From positions 184,634-248,633 of the forward strand of contig NZ_QEQQ01000007.1 in the NCBI RefSeq assembly GCF_003097235.1: a stretch of DNA of 64,000 nt. Reading direction: 5' to 3'. Below the pieces are notes generated by a model that worked only from the letters and a program-made list of their open reading frames with translations, did no database searches and had not been told where the DNA came from. Every line of letters begins with the position of its first letter. The stretch's first letter is position 1. Positions 1 to 9,658 of the stretch are shown piece after piece. The translations under genes and the position numbers were made by a program. This DNA is from Pseudomonas sp. CC120222-01a (GTDB lineage Bacteria > Pseudomonadota > Gammaproteobacteria > Pseudomonadales > Pseudomonadaceae).

Positions 1-400
1 TGGAGGTCAGCGCGGCGAACACGCCGCCGTCCTTCAGGTCACACTGGATGTTGTACTTGGCCACGCGCTCACGGATGATGCGGCCGCCTTCGAAGGCCAT
101 CTTGCCGAGCAGCTGTGCTTCTTTAGGGCCGACGGTGCGCTCGATGACGTCGATGTCGCGGCTGTAGCTGTTGACGATCTGGCCACCGTTGCGGCCCGAT
201 GCGCCGAAGCCGACCTTGGCCGCTTCGACGATGCTTACCTTGAAGCCGTTTTCCAGCAGGAACAGCGCGCTGGACAGGCCGGTGTAGCCGGCACCGATGA
301 TGCAGATATCGGTTTCCACCTCACCCTGCAGCGCCGGACGTGGCGGCACCGGGTTGGCCGAGGCGGCGTAGTAGGACTGGGGGTAGGGGGTGTTAGCCAT
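1..400 (-). CDS. Gamma-glutamylputrescine oxidoreductase-like FAD enzyme (5' part only)
   Basis: Only the first 133 codons lie in the window; the gene runs off the left edge. The protein starts MANTPYPQSYYA and has the DAO-family dinucleotide-binding motif IIGAGYTGLSSA at about residues 34-45, followed by GFGASGRNGGQ, typical of PuuB/OrdL-type oxidases. These enzymes oxidise gamma-glutamylated polyamines or related amines using FAD. The ATG at 398-400 opens a Pseudomonas-like N-terminus. Exact substrate cannot be told from this fragment. Confidence 0.8.
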   Translation of the reverse strand, partial: MANTPYPQSYYAASANPVPPRPALQGEVETDICIIGAGYTGLSSALFLLENGFKVSIVEAAKVGFGASGRNGGQIVNSYSRDIDVIERTVGPKEAQLLGKMAFEGGRIIRERVAKYNIQCDLKDGGVFAALTS

Positions 401-560
401 GCTGCAGGAACCTCTGTGTTTTATATTTTTAACGAATGTACCGATGCTATCAATAATAATAAACACCCGCTAGTCGTCTGTTGAAAATCCTTTACCGGCC
501 TGCAGCGGGCCCTTCTCTATAAACAGTTTAAGATTCAGTGAGTTAGCGCGAAAAAAAGTG

Positions 561-588
561 TTGACAGGGTTTTTGGATTGCGTAGAAT
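561..588 (+). promoter_or_regulatory. Sigma-70 promoter of the first tRNA-Val
   Basis: TTGACA at 561-566 and TAGAAT at 583-588 with a 16-bp spacer, placed 14 bp before the mature tRNA 5' end. The close match to consensus is as expected for a tRNA gene. Confidence 0.7.
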
Positions 589-602
589 GCGCACCACACG
601 AC

Positions 603-679
603 AGGCACATAGCTCAGTTGGTTAGAGCACCACCTTGACATGGTGGGGGTCGTTGGTTCGAGTCCAATTGTGCCTACCA
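603..679 (+). tRNA. tRNA-Val (anticodon GAC)
   Basis: A 77-nt cloverleaf: acceptor AGGCACA pairs with TGTGCCT, the anticodon loop holds GAC, the T-loop is GTTCGAGTC and CCA is encoded. A rho-independent terminator follows at 711-737. The gene is identical in sequence to the second copy 257 bp downstream. Confidence 0.97.
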
Positions 680-710
680 AACAAAGCCCCGGTTTTCCGG
701 GCATCGAAAA

Positions 711-737
711 GGGCGATCCGAGAGGGTCGCCCTTTTT
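711..737 (+). terminator. Intrinsic terminator after tRNA-Val copy 1
   Basis: Stem GGGCGATCC / GGGTCGCCC with a short gaga loop, followed by TTTTT. Confidence 0.8.
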
Positions 738-816
738 GCATTATGGGCGCATCCGCGGTGGTGGCTACCGGCGCCTGTAGGTTTCTGAAAGTTTTTGATT
801 TTTTTGAAAAAAACGC

Positions 817-845
817 TTTACAGGTGCGCATTCGATCACTAATAT
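817..845 (+). promoter_or_regulatory. Sigma-70 promoter of the second tRNA-Val
   Basis: TTTACA at 817-822 and TAATAT at 840-845 with a 17-bp spacer. Each tRNA-Val copy therefore has its own promoter and terminator. Confidence 0.7.
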
Positions 846-859
846 GCGCACCACACGAC

Positions 860-936
860 AGGCACATAGCTCAGTTGGTTAGAGCACCACCTTGACATGG
901 TGGGGGTCGTTGGTTCGAGTCCAATTGTGCCTACCA
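860..936 (+). tRNA. tRNA-Val (anticodon GAC), second copy
   Basis: Identical to the 603-679 gene, including the leader just upstream of the mature 5' end (GCGCACCACACGAC). Anticodon GAC, encoded CCA. Confidence 0.97.
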
Positions 937-946
937 AATCTGAAGA

Positions 947-975
947 AGGGCGTCCCGAAAGGGGCGCCCTTTTTT
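947..975 (+). terminator. Intrinsic terminator after tRNA-Val copy 2
   Basis: Stem AGGGCGTCCC / GGGGCGCCCT followed by a T-run. Confidence 0.8.
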
Positions 976-1121
976 CATTTTCGCTGTTCGACATGGCGGC
1001 GCGTTCCAGGGGCGGCTAATCTCGCATTGAATGGTTCGAGAACATCGCCACGGAGTAGGTAGCGGCATTGTGTGAAGGCTGCTTGGCGTCTTCCGCCGAT
1101 CCCGATGAGGGGAGCCTCTCC

Positions 1122-4037
1122 ATGCAGGGTGCCAACGCGTCGCTTCACAAGAATACGCCTGAAGTCAGCGTCTCCGACAGCCGAGGGCTGACTGTCCGCA
1201 GTATTCGTTTTCACCGCCATCCAGATAGCACTGGCTCAACGGATTGTCGGATATCCCTCCTTCATTTCAATGCACGTGGCCACAACGTGCAAAGCATAGA
1301 CCCGCGGCTGGCCCAATCCCGCCGCGATGCACCAGATGCCCCACCCAATCTGTTGTTGCAGCCAACTCTGACCGGGGCGGTCGTACGTACTCAGAGTGTC
1401 GATGCTGGCATTCTGCTTGCTTTGGATGATTGCGCAGGGCGGTCACTGATGCGTCGCAGCGGCGTGGGGGTCACCCGTCGCTGGAATTACCAGCCGACGG
1501 CCATGTCAGGGCGACTATTCGCACTTGATGAGCAGGCAGAGGGCGCCGAGCGTGCAGTGTGCGAGCGCTGGATCTGGGCGCTTGATGGTGCTGTCGAGCG
1601 AGCGAGTAATCTGGTAGGCGAGTGTGTGCGCCACTATGACACGGGCGGCCTGCAGCAGGTGCGCAGCATCGCTTTGACGGGGACGCCACTGCTCGTTGCC
1701 CGGCAAATGCTGAGGGACGCCGAGCGGCCTGAATGGCTTGGCGAGCATGAGCAAGGCTGGCAGGCAAAGCTGGAGCCCATCATCCACGTCAGTGGGTGTA
1801 GCGCCGACGCCACCGGCGCGGCACTGACGCAAACCGATGCGCGGGGGCATCGGCAGCGCCATGCCTACGATGTGGCTGGCCGTTTGAGCAGCTGTTCGGT
1901 GCGTGTGCAAGGCGAGGAGCACGAGCGCCGTGTGCTTGAGGCCTTGGCCTGGACAGCCGTGGGGCAGAAGCAGCGGGAACTGCATGGCAATGGCGTACTG
2001 ACCCAATACCTATATGAAGCGCAGACGCAGCGTGTGTCAGCCATCAGGACGGAACGCCCGGAGGACCATCCGGCTGGGGCTCGATTGCTGCAATGCCTGC
2101 GCTACGTCTATGACCCCGTGGGCAATGTGGCCAGCGTGGGCAACGCTGCGCAGACTACTCGGTTCTGGCGTAATCAAAAGGTGTCGGCAGAAAACACGTT
2201 CATCCATGACAGCCTTTACCAGCTGGTGCAGGCGTGCGGCCGGGAATTGGCGGCGCACGGTCAGCAGGGGGAGGGTGTTCCGCCGGCAGTAGTGCCGTTG
2301 GCGGGTGGCCTCGAGGCGTTTACCCGTTATCGGCGCGACTACCAGTACGACAGCGGCGGCAACTTGACCCACATCCGTCACAGTGCGCCGGGCAGCGGCA
2401 ACAGCTACACCACGCAGCTGGTGGTCTCGCCCCATGGCAATCGTGCGATGCGTTGGCAGGAGGGTCTTGAGCCGGGTGATATCGAGGGGATGTTCGACAA
2501 GTCTGGTCACGCGCTGTGGTTACAGGCGGGGCAGCCTCTGCAGTGGAATCCGCGTGGCGAACTGGAGCGCGTGGTGCAGGTCGCCCGCAGCACGGGCGAT
2601 GATAATGAGCATTACCGCTACGACGGGGCTGGCAGGCGCCTGTTGAAAGTCACTTCCCGGCAAAGCGGTGACGGTATCCAGCAGCGCCGGGTCTTGTACT
2701 TGCCTGGGCTCGAGCTGCGCGACCAGGCTTTCGACGGCGCCGCGCAGAAGGCGCTTGAAGTGGTTGCGGTGGGCAGTGCCGGGCGAGGGCAGGTGCGCTT
2801 GCTGCATTGGCCCGATGGGTTGACCGGTGACTCGCTGCGCTACAGCTTCGACGATCTGCTGGGCAGCAGTCAGCTGGAGCTGGATGAGCAGGGCGAGGTC
2901 ATCAGCCAGGAAGAGTATTACCCCTATGGCGGTACTGCGGTGTGGACGGCACGTAGCGAGGTGGAGGCGGATTACAAGACCTTGCGCTACTCCGGGAAGG
3001 AGTGTGATGCCACCGGGTTGTACTATTACGGGTTGCGGTACTACCAGCCTTGGCTGGGGCGCTGGTTGAGTGCTGACCCTGCGGGTGTTGTCGATGGGCT
3101 GAACCTGTATCGAATGGTTCGCAACAATCCCGTCACGCTCAAGGATCAACAGGGGTTGGACCCGGTTTATCCAGTGCTATCGGCATTTCTGGCTGATGTC
3201 ATGACCGATGTGAACCACGATGCCTTGGGGTTCGTCGCGTGGGGTGAGCAACTTGATTCAGCTCCGCCATGGGCTATCGCCATCTGGGGTGACAACACCT
3301 ATGTGTCGACGGTGAACAGGCATATGTCCATTCGGCCGCCGGGTGAGCAGGGTTTTCCGGATTTTGTAGGCGTTTATGATGGGAATGGAATTACTACGGA
3401 GACCGGGCATTACCGAACGCCGCCAGATTATGCAGCAGGCATTGAAAACAACAGGCCGCGAATAACCTCGCATGGAAGCACTGCGTCACTGGATTGGCGA
3501 ATGACAATGTTCAGTGATCCTCAAGCGTACATGGCCAAGGTCAATGAATTCTGGAGAATCAATGATCGGGCAGAAAGGGGCCGAGCAGTATTGGCTTTTC
3601 TGAAATCGCATTGGCCGCAAGGTCTTGAAGAGCTCGCCTCTTCGTTCAATCAAAACAGGCCGGTATTGCTTCTGGAAATGTTCCAGGCCAATGGGCAGTT
3701 GCGGGATGTCGAGCAGACGGGCTTCCAGTGGGTGAGCCAGTTGTACGCAGAGGCCAATCAAATAATCTATGACTTTGTTGATAGCAAGGTGAAAGCGAAA
3801 CAGCAGCAGGCCAAGGCGCAAGCCAGATATAAGTACGATGCAGTCATGGACATCTACAAAGGGAGAGAAGGCGATCTGCACACGGTGCGTCGATCCGAAG
3901 TCGAGGCGCAACTCCCACCAGCGACGCACTTGACTGCACCTGCACGAGGCCATCAGCGAAGGCCGGTGACGACCGTTACTCAGCCTGTGCGAAGGCCGAA
4001 TTTATTTTCCAGAATAAGGCATGCCTTCAAGCATTGA
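1122..4037 (+). CDS. RHS-repeat protein with variable C-terminal domain (putative polymorphic toxin)
   Basis: A 971-residue protein of the Pseudomonas RHS/TccC-like type. The frame stays open to a TTG at 1068, but the ATG at 1122 follows a purine-rich GAGGGGA and gives the usual N-terminus (NASLHKNTPEVSV). YD repeats run through the middle (for example YRYDGAGRRLLKV). The RHS core ends with SGKECDATGLYYYGLRYYQP and SADPAGVVDGLNLYRMVRNN at about residues 625-672. After this lies a domain of about 300 residues with no catalytic motif I recognise, rich in W, H and Q and ending in a basic tail. In this family the core forms a shell around a C-terminal toxin. No small immunity gene follows: the next ORF is a lipoprotein. 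Toxin function is inferred. Confidence 0.85.
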   Translation: MQGANASLHKNTPEVSVSDSRGLTVRSIRFHRHPDSTGSTDCRISLLHFNARGHNVQSIDPRLAQSRRDAPDAPPNLLLQPTLTGAVVRTQSVDAGILLALDDCAGRSLMRRSGVGVTRRWNYQPTAMSGRLFALDEQAEGAERAVCERWIWALDGAVERASNLVGECVRHYDTGGLQQVRSIALTGTPLLVARQMLRDAERPEWLGEHEQGWQAKLEPIIHVSGCSADATGAALTQTDARGHRQRHAYDVAGRLSSCSVRVQGEEHERRVLEALAWTAVGQKQRELHGNGVLTQYLYEAQTQRVSAIRTERPEDHPAGARLLQCLRYVYDPVGNVASVGNAAQTTRFWRNQKVSAENTFIHDSLYQLVQACGRELAAHGQQGEGVPPAVVPLAGGLEAFTRYRRDYQYDSGGNLTHIRHSAPGSGNSYTTQLVVSPHGNRAMRWQEGLEPGDIEGMFDKSGHALWLQAGQPLQWNPRGELERVVQVARSTGDDNEHYRYDGAGRRLLKVTSRQSGDGIQQRRVLYLPGLELRDQAFDGAAQKALEVVAVGSAGRGQVRLLHWPDGLTGDSLRYSFDDLLGSSQLELDEQGEVISQEEYYPYGGTAVWTARSEVEADYKTLRYSGKECDATGLYYYGLRYYQPWLGRWLSADPAGVVDGLNLYRMVRNNPVTLKDQQGLDPVYPVLSAFLADVMTDVNHDALGFVAWGEQLDSAPPWAIAIWGDNTYVSTVNRHMSIRPPGEQGFPDFVGVYDGNGITTETGHYRTPPDYAAGIENNRPRITSHGSTASLDWRMTMFSDPQAYMAKVNEFWRINDRAERGRAVLAFLKSHWPQGLEELASSFNQNRPVLLLEMFQANGQLRDVEQTGFQWVSQLYAEANQIIYDFVDSKVKAKQQQAKAQARYKYDAVMDIYKGREGDLHTVRRSEVEAQLPPATHLTAPARGHQRRPVTTVTQPVRRPNLFSRIRHAFKH

Positions 4038-4141
4038 TGGTTGGCTTGCTCGGGCCAGGTGCCCCTGCTGCGCCAATCTGACCATCGGTCTGTACCGCGC
4101 CTCGTGTTAGAATCCGCCCCTTCGAATCTGGAGGTACACGC

Positions 4142-4714
4142 GTGCGCAAACTGGCAGTGGTATTGGCAGTGCTGGCCCTGGCGGGCTGTGAGAACGAGGT
4201 CGAGGGCGTGCACAAGCAGGTTGCCGAGCACCTGCACAACCCCAAGACCGCCAAGTTCGGCAACGTGCGGATCGACACCAAGGGCACCATCTGCGGCCAG
4301 GTGCGTGGCAAGGACGATGCAGGCCAGTACGAGGCTTACCGCAGCTACGTAGCGATCAAGGGTGCCGATGGCCAATACGAAATCATCGTCGATGACGGCG
4401 GCAACAACCTGCGTATACGCGAGTACTGCGGCGGTGCCGACCTGCAGCGCCGTGCCGAGGCATTGGCCGATCAGCCGGCTCCTGAAGGCTGGGATGTCGA
4501 AGTGATCCAGGGTGCCAACATGGGGGCGTTGACCGACATGACCGCACGCCTGATCGAGAAGGGCATCCCGTCCTCGGTCGAATACCGCGACGGCAAACCG
4601 GTAGTGCTCATGGGGCCGTTCCCGAGCAAGGCCGAAGCCGATGCGCGCAAGGCCGAGGTGATGGCCAAGCTGGGCACCGATTCGATCGTCATTCAGCATG
4701 GCGCGCAGCGTTAA
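4142..4714 (+). CDS. Lipoprotein with C-terminal SPOR-like domain
   Basis: A 190-residue protein starting with GTG. The signal sequence ends in the lipobox LALAGC, so it is probably a lipoprotein. The C-terminus (about residues 115-186, with GPFPSKAEADARKAEVMAKL) matches the SPOR fold that binds denuded peptidoglycan at division septa. The N-terminal region (HLHNPKTAKFGNVRI) resembles small conserved Pseudomonas periplasmic proteins. The SPOR assignment rests on one motif region only. Confidence 0.7.
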   Translation: MRKLAVVLAVLALAGCENEVEGVHKQVAEHLHNPKTAKFGNVRIDTKGTICGQVRGKDDAGQYEAYRSYVAIKGADGQYEIIVDDGGNNLRIREYCGGADLQRRAEALADQPAPEGWDVEVIQGANMGALTDMTARLIEKGIPSSVEYRDGKPVVLMGPFPSKAEADARKAEVMAKLGTDSIVIQHGAQR

Positions 4715-4776
4715 CTGTAATCTGTAGTCTTCCCCAGCTATGCTTGGCTTGAGACTAGCCAAACGGGGAGGGCCTC

Positions 4777-5202
4777 ATGTCTACGCTGGAGCGGGCCATT
4801 GCCGTGGCCGCCAGGGCACATGAAGGGCAATACGACAAGGGTGGGGCGGCTTACATCCTCCACCCATTGCGAGTGATGATGCGGGTCAGCACGCCGGAGC
4901 AGCGCATTGTCGCGGTGCTGCACGACGTGATCGAAGACACGTCGCTGACCCTTTCCGACCTGGCCCGTGAGGGCTTCCCCCTGAAAATTCTCGCCGCCTT
5001 GCTGGCCTTGAGCCGGAACAAGGGCGAAAGTTATCAGGACTTTGTAGTGCGCCTGGGCAGTGACCCGCTGGCGCGCACCGTCAAGCTGGCAGACCTGGCC
5101 GACAATAGCGACCTTTCGCGTATCGCGATGCCTGGCCCGGCCGACCTGGCGCGGCTGGACCGTTACCGCGAGGCCAGTGCCTATCTGCAGGCGCTGCCCT
5201 GA
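4777..5202 (+). CDS. Small HD-domain hydrolase, MESH1/SpoT-hydrolase-like
   Basis: 141 residues. HD-family metal ligands are visible: H in ARAHEGQY, H in YILHPLRV, the HD pair in VLHDVIEDT, and D in KLADLADNSD. This layout fits single-domain (p)ppGpp pyrophosphohydrolases, which remove the 3'-pyrophosphate from alarmones. It stands alone between a lipoprotein gene and a convergent DUF1654 gene. Whether ppGpp is the true substrate is inferred. Confidence 0.75.
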   Translation: MSTLERAIAVAARAHEGQYDKGGAAYILHPLRVMMRVSTPEQRIVAVLHDVIEDTSLTLSDLAREGFPLKILAALLALSRNKGESYQDFVVRLGSDPLARTVKLADLADNSDLSRIAMPGPADLARLDRYREASAYLQALP

Positions 5203-5205
5203 GCC

Positions 5206-5448
5206 TCAGTCTTCCTTCGGCACCGTCCAGAAAATCTGCACGCCGCCGTCGTCGCGGTGGGCGAGGGTGACGTTGTCGTTCTCGGCGATTTCCTCGAGCA
5301 GGGTTGCCCAGTCATCGGGCGACTCGTGTTCCAGGCGGAAGATCAGCGCGGCGCGGCTGCGCTGGGCGAGGGGGTTGTTGATGATCTTCTGGATGCGCAG
5401 GCCCAGTTGCTGGTAGCTGCTTGCGGTTGCTTCGGCGGTGTTGGCCAC
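5206..5448 (-). CDS. DUF1654 family protein
   Basis: 80 residues, recognised by LIFRLEHESPDDWATLLEE and the C-terminus GGVQIFWTVPKED, which are typical of the Pseudomonas DUF1654 family. Function unknown. Convergent with the HD hydrolase, separated by 3 bp. Confidence 0.8.
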   Translation of the reverse strand: MANTAEATASSYQQLGLRIQKIINNPLAQRSRAALIFRLEHESPDDWATLLEEIAENDNVTLAHRDDGGVQIFWTVPKED

Positions 5449-5528
5449 GGAGGCGTTTCCTTGTTGTGCTGTATGTGCGTACAGTATTTCAAGGCAAAGT
5501 ATTTCGCAACTGCATCGGTGCTGGATTC

Positions 5529-5605
5529 TTCGCGGGCACGCCCGCTCCCACAGGGGAATGCAGTACCTGTAGGAGCGGCTTTAGTCGCGAAAGGGCCGGT
5601 GCAGG
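5529..5605. repeat. REP element pair
   Basis: Contains GCGGGCACGCCCGCTCCCACAG followed at a short distance by TGTAGGAGCGGCTTTAGTCG. These are the two common Pseudomonas REP types, and the pair lies between two minus-strand genes. Confidence 0.75.
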
Positions 5606-5633
5606 CAACGCACCAGCCCAAGTCATACCCGAA

Positions 5634-6928
<1,295 letters not shown>

Positions 6929-7041
6929 AGGGCGTATTCCATTCGGAACCCCGAACAAGCATAGGAAAAGGTGTTCGGTTTTTCGTAAAAATTCCGGATA
7001 ATCAGTACCAGCCGCGTCTTGCCCCTGCCAGCGAAACGGAT

Positions 7042-7070
7042 TTGACAAAACCAGGTCTTGTTTCCATAGT
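7042..7070 (+). promoter_or_regulatory. Promoter of the rbs operon
   Basis: TTGACA at 7042-7047 and CATAGT at 7065-7070, 17-bp spacer. The LacI-type palindrome at 7078-7091 covers the expected transcription start. Confidence 0.65.
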
Positions 7071-7077
7071 TACTCAA

Positions 7078-7091
7078 CGCAAACGTTTGCG
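7078..7091. promoter_or_regulatory. LacI-family (RbsR) operator
   Basis: A perfect 14-bp palindrome, CGCAAACGTTTGCG, with the central CG typical of LacI/PurR-family operators. It lies 36 bp before rbsB and just after the -10 box, suiting repression by the RbsR encoded in the operon. The sequence is seen; the assignment to RbsR is inferred. Confidence 0.85.
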
Positions 7092-7127
7092 ATCCGATAA
7101 AAATCACAAGATTCGGAGTCATCTCCC

Positions 7128-8084
7128 ATGAAGCTGCCCTTCCCCGGTCGTCTGCTGGCGCTCGCCGTCATGTCCTCGCTGTCCCTCGCCATGCCGCTGT
7201 CCGCTGCCCATGCAGAGGAAAAACCCAAGGTCGCGCTGGTCATGAAGTCGCTGGCCAACGAATTCTTCCGCACCATGGAAGACGGCGCCAAGGACTACCA
7301 GAAAGCCCACCCTGGCGATTTCGACCTGGTGGCCAACGGCATCAAGAACGAAACCGATACCGGTGAACAGATCCGCATCGTCGAGCAGATGGTCAACTCC
7401 GGCGCCAAGGCCCTGGTGATTGCGCCGGCCGATTCCAAGGCGCTGGTCTCGGCCGTGAAGAAGGCCATGGACCAGGGCGTCATCGTCATCAACATCGACA
7501 ACCGCCTGGACCCTGAACTGCTCAAGAGCAAAGGCATCAGCGTGCCCTTCGTCGGCCCTGACAACCGCAAGGGCGCCCGCCTGGTCGGTGATTACCTGGC
7601 CAACCAGAAGCTCAAGGCCGGTGACCAGGTCGGCATCATTGAAGGCGTGCCGACCACCACCAATGCCCAGCAGCGCACCGCTGGCTTCAAGGATGCGATG
7701 GAAGCCGCGAAGATGAACATCGTCTCGGTGCAGTCCGGCAACTGGGAAATCGACAAAGGCAACGCCGTTGCCGCGTCCATGCTCAACGAATACCCCGACC
7801 TCAAGGCGCTGCTGGCCGGTAACGACAGCATGGCCCTGGGTGCCGTCTCGGCCGTGCGCGCTGCCGGCAAGACCGGCCAGGTGCAGGTAGTGGGCTACGA
7901 CAACATCAACGCCATCAAGCCGATGCTCAAGGATGGCCGCGTGCTCGCCACCCTCGACCAGGCCGCCAGCCAGCAGGCCGTGTACGGCATCCAGGCAGCG
8001 CTGAAAGTACTCAAGGGCGAGAAGCCGGACGTGGACGCCGACAACGTCATCCAGACCCCGGTCGAACTGATCACCAAGCCCTGA
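7128..8084 (+). CDS. rbsB: Ribose ABC transporter, periplasmic binding protein
   Basis: 318 residues. A signal peptide (cleavage near AHAEE) is followed by a type I periplasmic binding fold that begins KVALVMKSLANEFFRTMEDG. The sugar-binding segments GNDSMALGAVSAV and VVGYDNINAIKPML are present. It captures ribose for RbsAC. First gene of rbsBACRKD-nupA, directly behind the promoter and operator at 7042-7091. Confidence 0.95.
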   Translation: MKLPFPGRLLALAVMSSLSLAMPLSAAHAEEKPKVALVMKSLANEFFRTMEDGAKDYQKAHPGDFDLVANGIKNETDTGEQIRIVEQMVNSGAKALVIAPADSKALVSAVKKAMDQGVIVINIDNRLDPELLKSKGISVPFVGPDNRKGARLVGDYLANQKLKAGDQVGIIEGVPTTTNAQQRTAGFKDAMEAAKMNIVSVQSGNWEIDKGNAVAASMLNEYPDLKALLAGNDSMALGAVSAVRAAGKTGQVQVVGYDNINAIKPMLKDGRVLATLDQAASQQAVYGIQAALKVLKGEKPDVDADNVIQTPVELITKP

Positions 8085-8104
8085 CCTCAGCAGGAGAGAT
8101 GGCC

Positions 8105-9658
8105 ATGTCAGCATCGGCCAATGAAGTGGTGCTTGCCGCCAGTGGCCTGGGCAAGAGCTACGCCCAGCCGGTGCTGGCCGAGGTCAGCCTGGCCCTGCGC
8201 GCCGGCGAAGTGCTGGCGCTGACCGGCGAGAACGGGGCGGGCAAGAGCACGCTGTCCAAGCTCATTTGCGGCCTGGAAACCCCCACCACCGGGCACATGA
8301 CCTACCGCGGCCAGGCCTACGCGCCGGGCAGCCGCAGCGAGGCCGAGCGCCTCGGCGTGCGCATGGTCATGCAGGAACTCAACCTGCTGCCGACCCTGAC
8401 CGTGGCGGAAAACCTGTTCCTCGACAACCTGCCCAGCCGCTTCGGCTGGATCAGCCACAAGCGCCTGCGCCAGCTGGCCACGGCCGCCATGGCCCAGGTC
8501 GGCCTGGACGCCATCGACCCGGACACCCCGGTCGGCGAGCTGGGCATCGGCCATCAGCAGATGGTCGAGATCGCCCGCAACCTGATCGGCGACTGCCATG
8601 TGCTGATCTTCGACGAGCCCACGGCGATGCTCACCGCCCGCGAAGTGGAGCTGCTGTTCGCCCAGATCGAGCGCCTGCGCCAGCGCGGCGTGGCGATCGT
8701 CTACATCTCCCACCGCCTTGAAGAGCTGCAGCGCGTGGCCCAGCGCATTGTCGTGCTGCGCGACGGCCAACTGGTGTGCGACGAGCCGATCCAGCGCTAC
8801 AGCAGCGCCGAGCTGGTCAACCTGATGGTCGGCCGCGAACTGGGCGAGCATATCGACCTGGGGCGGCGGACCATCGGCGCGCCGTTGCTCAAGGTCGACA
8901 AGCTGCGCCGCGGCGACAAGGTGCGTGATGTGTCGCTGCAGGTCAGGGCAGGGGAGATCTTTGGCATCTCCGGGCTGATCGGCGCCGGGCGCACCGAGCT
9001 GCTGCGGCTGATCTACGGCGCCGACCGTGCCGACAGCGGAAGCATCGAAATCGGCCAGCCGCTCAAGGCGGTCACCATCGATTCGCCCAAGGCGGCGGTA
9101 AAGGCCGGTATCGCGCTGATCACCGAGGACCGCAAAGGCGAAGGCCTGCTGCTGACTCAATCGATCAGCGCCAACATCGCCCTGGGCAACCTGCCCGCCG
9201 TTTCCCGCGCTGGGGTGCTCGACGGCGAGGCGGAACAGGCCCTGGCCGAACGCCAGATCAGCGCCATGCGCATCCGCAGCGCCAGCCCGGCGCAGGTGGT
9301 CGGCGAACTGTCCGGCGGCAACCAGCAGAAAGTGGTGATCGGCCGCTGGCTGGAGCGCGATTGCCAGGTGCTGCTGTTCGACGAGCCCACCCGCGGTATC
9401 GACGTCGGCGCCAAGTTCGACATCTATGGCCTGCTGGCCGAGCTGGCGCGCCAGGGCAAGGCCCTGGTGGTGGTGTCCAGCGACCTGCGCGAACTGATGC
9501 TGATCTGCGACCGCATCGCCGTGCTTTCCGCCGGCCGCCTGATCGACACCTTCGACCGCGAAAACTGGAGCCAGGATCAACTGCTGGCCGCCGCCTTCGC
9601 CGGCTATCAAAAACGTGATGCCCTGCTGCACGACGCAGCGCCCAGGATGGATGCATGA
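8105..9658 (+). CDS. rbsA: Ribose ABC transporter, ATPase with two nucleotide-binding domains
   Basis: 517 residues with tandem ABC domains. The first has Walker A GENGAGKST and a non-canonical signature region (GIGHQQMVEIAR). The second has the degenerate P-loop GLIGAGRTELL normal for sugar importers and the canonical signature LSGGNQQKVVIGRW, with Walker B VLLFDEPTRGIDVGAK. Two ATGs are in frame (8099 and 8105). AGGAG at about 8091 is too near the first and well spaced for the second, so 8105 is preferred. Overlaps rbsC by 4 nt. Confidence 0.95.
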   Translation: MSASANEVVLAASGLGKSYAQPVLAEVSLALRAGEVLALTGENGAGKSTLSKLICGLETPTTGHMTYRGQAYAPGSRSEAERLGVRMVMQELNLLPTLTVAENLFLDNLPSRFGWISHKRLRQLATAAMAQVGLDAIDPDTPVGELGIGHQQMVEIARNLIGDCHVLIFDEPTAMLTAREVELLFAQIERLRQRGVAIVYISHRLEELQRVAQRIVVLRDGQLVCDEPIQRYSSAELVNLMVGRELGEHIDLGRRTIGAPLLKVDKLRRGDKVRDVSLQVRAGEIFGISGLIGAGRTELLRLIYGADRADSGSIEIGQPLKAVTIDSPKAAVKAGIALITEDRKGEGLLLTQSISANIALGNLPAVSRAGVLDGEAEQALAERQISAMRIRSASPAQVVGELSGGNQQKVVIGRWLERDCQVLLFDEPTRGIDVGAKFDIYGLLAELARQGKALVVVSSDLRELMLICDRIAVLSAGRLIDTFDRENWSQDQLLAAAFAGYQKRDALLHDAAPRMDA

